DNA from: CAYUEQ01 sp964443805
GTDB lineage: Bacteria > Bacillota_I > Bacilli_A > RF39 > UBA660
Direction: 5' to 3'
DNA: 5,405 nucleotides
NCBI GenBank assembly: GCA_964443805.1
Contig: CAYUEQ010000053.1
Location: 1-5,405, forward strand
Below are positions 4,968 to 5,405 of the stretch, in pieces. How positions within the stretch are numbered: the first letter of the stretch is position 1; each line of letters opens with the position of its first letter. The translations under genes were made by a program, and so were the position numbers. The notes under the pieces were generated by a model. It was not told the origin of the DNA, did no database searches, and saw only the letters and a program-made list of their open reading frames with translations.

Positions 4968-5405
4968 TTATTTCTTTTCTTCGTATTCTGCTTCTTGAAC
5001 TTTTTTCTTTTTATCTTTTTTGTCTTTTTTATTATCTTTTTTGTCTTCTTTTTTAGCTTCTTTTGCTTCTTGAGCTTCTGCTTCTTTAGCACTTTCTTCA
5101 TAAACTTTAGTTGCAAGTTTCATTGCTGTTTCATTTAAAGCATCTTTTTTAGCTTTAATATCTTCAATATCAGTTCCTTCTAAAGATTTTTTCAGTTCTG
5201 CAATTTTTTCTTCAGCGGACTTTTTATCTTCTTCAGAAACTTTATCTCCTAAGTCTTTAATAGCTTTTTCAGTTGCAAAGATTACACTATCAGCTTCATT
5301 TCTTGCTTCAGCTTCTTCTTTTCTTTTTTCATCTGCTTCTTTATTAGCTTCTGCTTCTTTCATCATTTTATCTATTTCTTCATCAGTTAATGTACTTGAT
5401 GCAGT
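4968..5405 (-). CDS. dnaK: Chaperone protein DnaK (Hsp70), C-terminal part, cut by window edge
   Basis: The last 145 residues of the ATP-dependent Hsp70 chaperone are visible; the ATPase domain lies beyond the right edge. The fragment starts TASSTLTDEEIDKMMKEAEA, the classic junction between the substrate-binding beta domain and the helical lid. It continues with the lid signatures RNEADSVIFATEKAIKDLG and DIKAKKDALNETAMKLATKVYEE. The reading frame is open to the right edge, so the Met codons at 5366-5361 are internal. The C-terminus is odd: most bacterial DnaKs have a disordered Ala/Gly/Gln-rich linker ending near DAEFEEV. Here about 25 residues are almost only Lys, Asp, Glu and Ala (KKEDKKDNKKDKKDKKKK), then VQEAEYEEKK, a recognisable but degenerate form of the usual end. 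It is presumably the head of the unit that continues into pepF and dnaJ. Any CIRCE, hrcA or grpE would lie outside the window. Confidence 0.97.
   Translation of the reverse strand, partial: TASSTLTDEEIDKMMKEAEANKEADEKRKEEAEARNEADSVIFATEKAIKDLGDKVSEEDKKSAEEKIAELKKSLEGTDIEDIKAKKDALNETAMKLATKVYEESAKEAEAQEAKEAKKEDKKDNKKDKKDKKKKVQEAEYEEKK

Noticed and set aside
4985..5060. Possible programmed frameshift on the A-rich tract of dnaK
   Set aside because: The runs of A's do not form a proper X-XXY-YYZ slippery heptamer in the reading frame, no stimulatory structure is evident, and the zero frame ends in a recognisable DnaK-like terminus.
4968..5366. A separate 132-residue protein starting at the Met codons near 5366
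   Set aside because: The frame stays open to the right edge, and the upstream residues (TASSTLTDEEIDK) are the standard DnaK lid junction, so this is internal to dnaK.

Overview
The window is a strongly A+T-rich bacterial segment with all genes on the minus strand. It reads right to left as dnaK (3' end only), pepF, dnaJ, a small single-pass membrane protein, mtaB, and the first 14 codons of a secreted or membrane protein. Gene content, near-consensus Shine-Dalgarno sequences and the dnaK-dnaJ-mtaB order point to a low-GC member of the Bacillota, probably Bacilli or an Erysipelotrichia/RF39-like relative of the Mollicutes. The exact lineage is inference. Trp residues are encoded by TGG and mtaB ends in TGA, so the standard bacterial code fits better than the TGA=Trp code of mycoplasmas.

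Right part (2005-5405): this is the distal half of the heat-shock chaperone operon. DnaK (Hsp70) ends at 4968 with an unusual Lys/Asp-rich tail. After a short hairpin comes pepF, a zinc-dependent oligoendopeptidase of family M3B. It ends in a TAATG overlap with dnaJ, and dnaJ's perfect Shine-Dalgarno lies inside the last pepF codons. A metallopeptidase is therefore wedged between, and apparently co-translated with, the Hsp70/Hsp40 pair. This is the most distinctive feature of the window. A U-tract hairpin whose 5' arm is the end of dnaJ closes the unit.

Left part (1-1980): an extended -10 promoter probably starts a new unit. It contains a 155-residue membrane-anchored acidic protein of unknown function, a 13-bp hairpin, mtaB (the tRNA t6A37 methylthiotransferase), and the start of an exported protein with a strong ribosome binding site. 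In Bacillus subtilis the order is hrcA-grpE-dnaK-dnaJ-prmA-rsmE-mtaB. Here the dnaJ-to-mtaB neighbourhood survives, but prmA and rsmE are absent and an unrelated membrane protein occupies their place.

There are no RNA genes, mobile elements, CRISPR arrays or gene-free stretches above 300 bases. The longest intergenic gap is about 96 bases. I see no wholly new system. The points worth checking are the dnaK-pepF-dnaJ arrangement, the orphan membrane protein and the regulatory hairpins.
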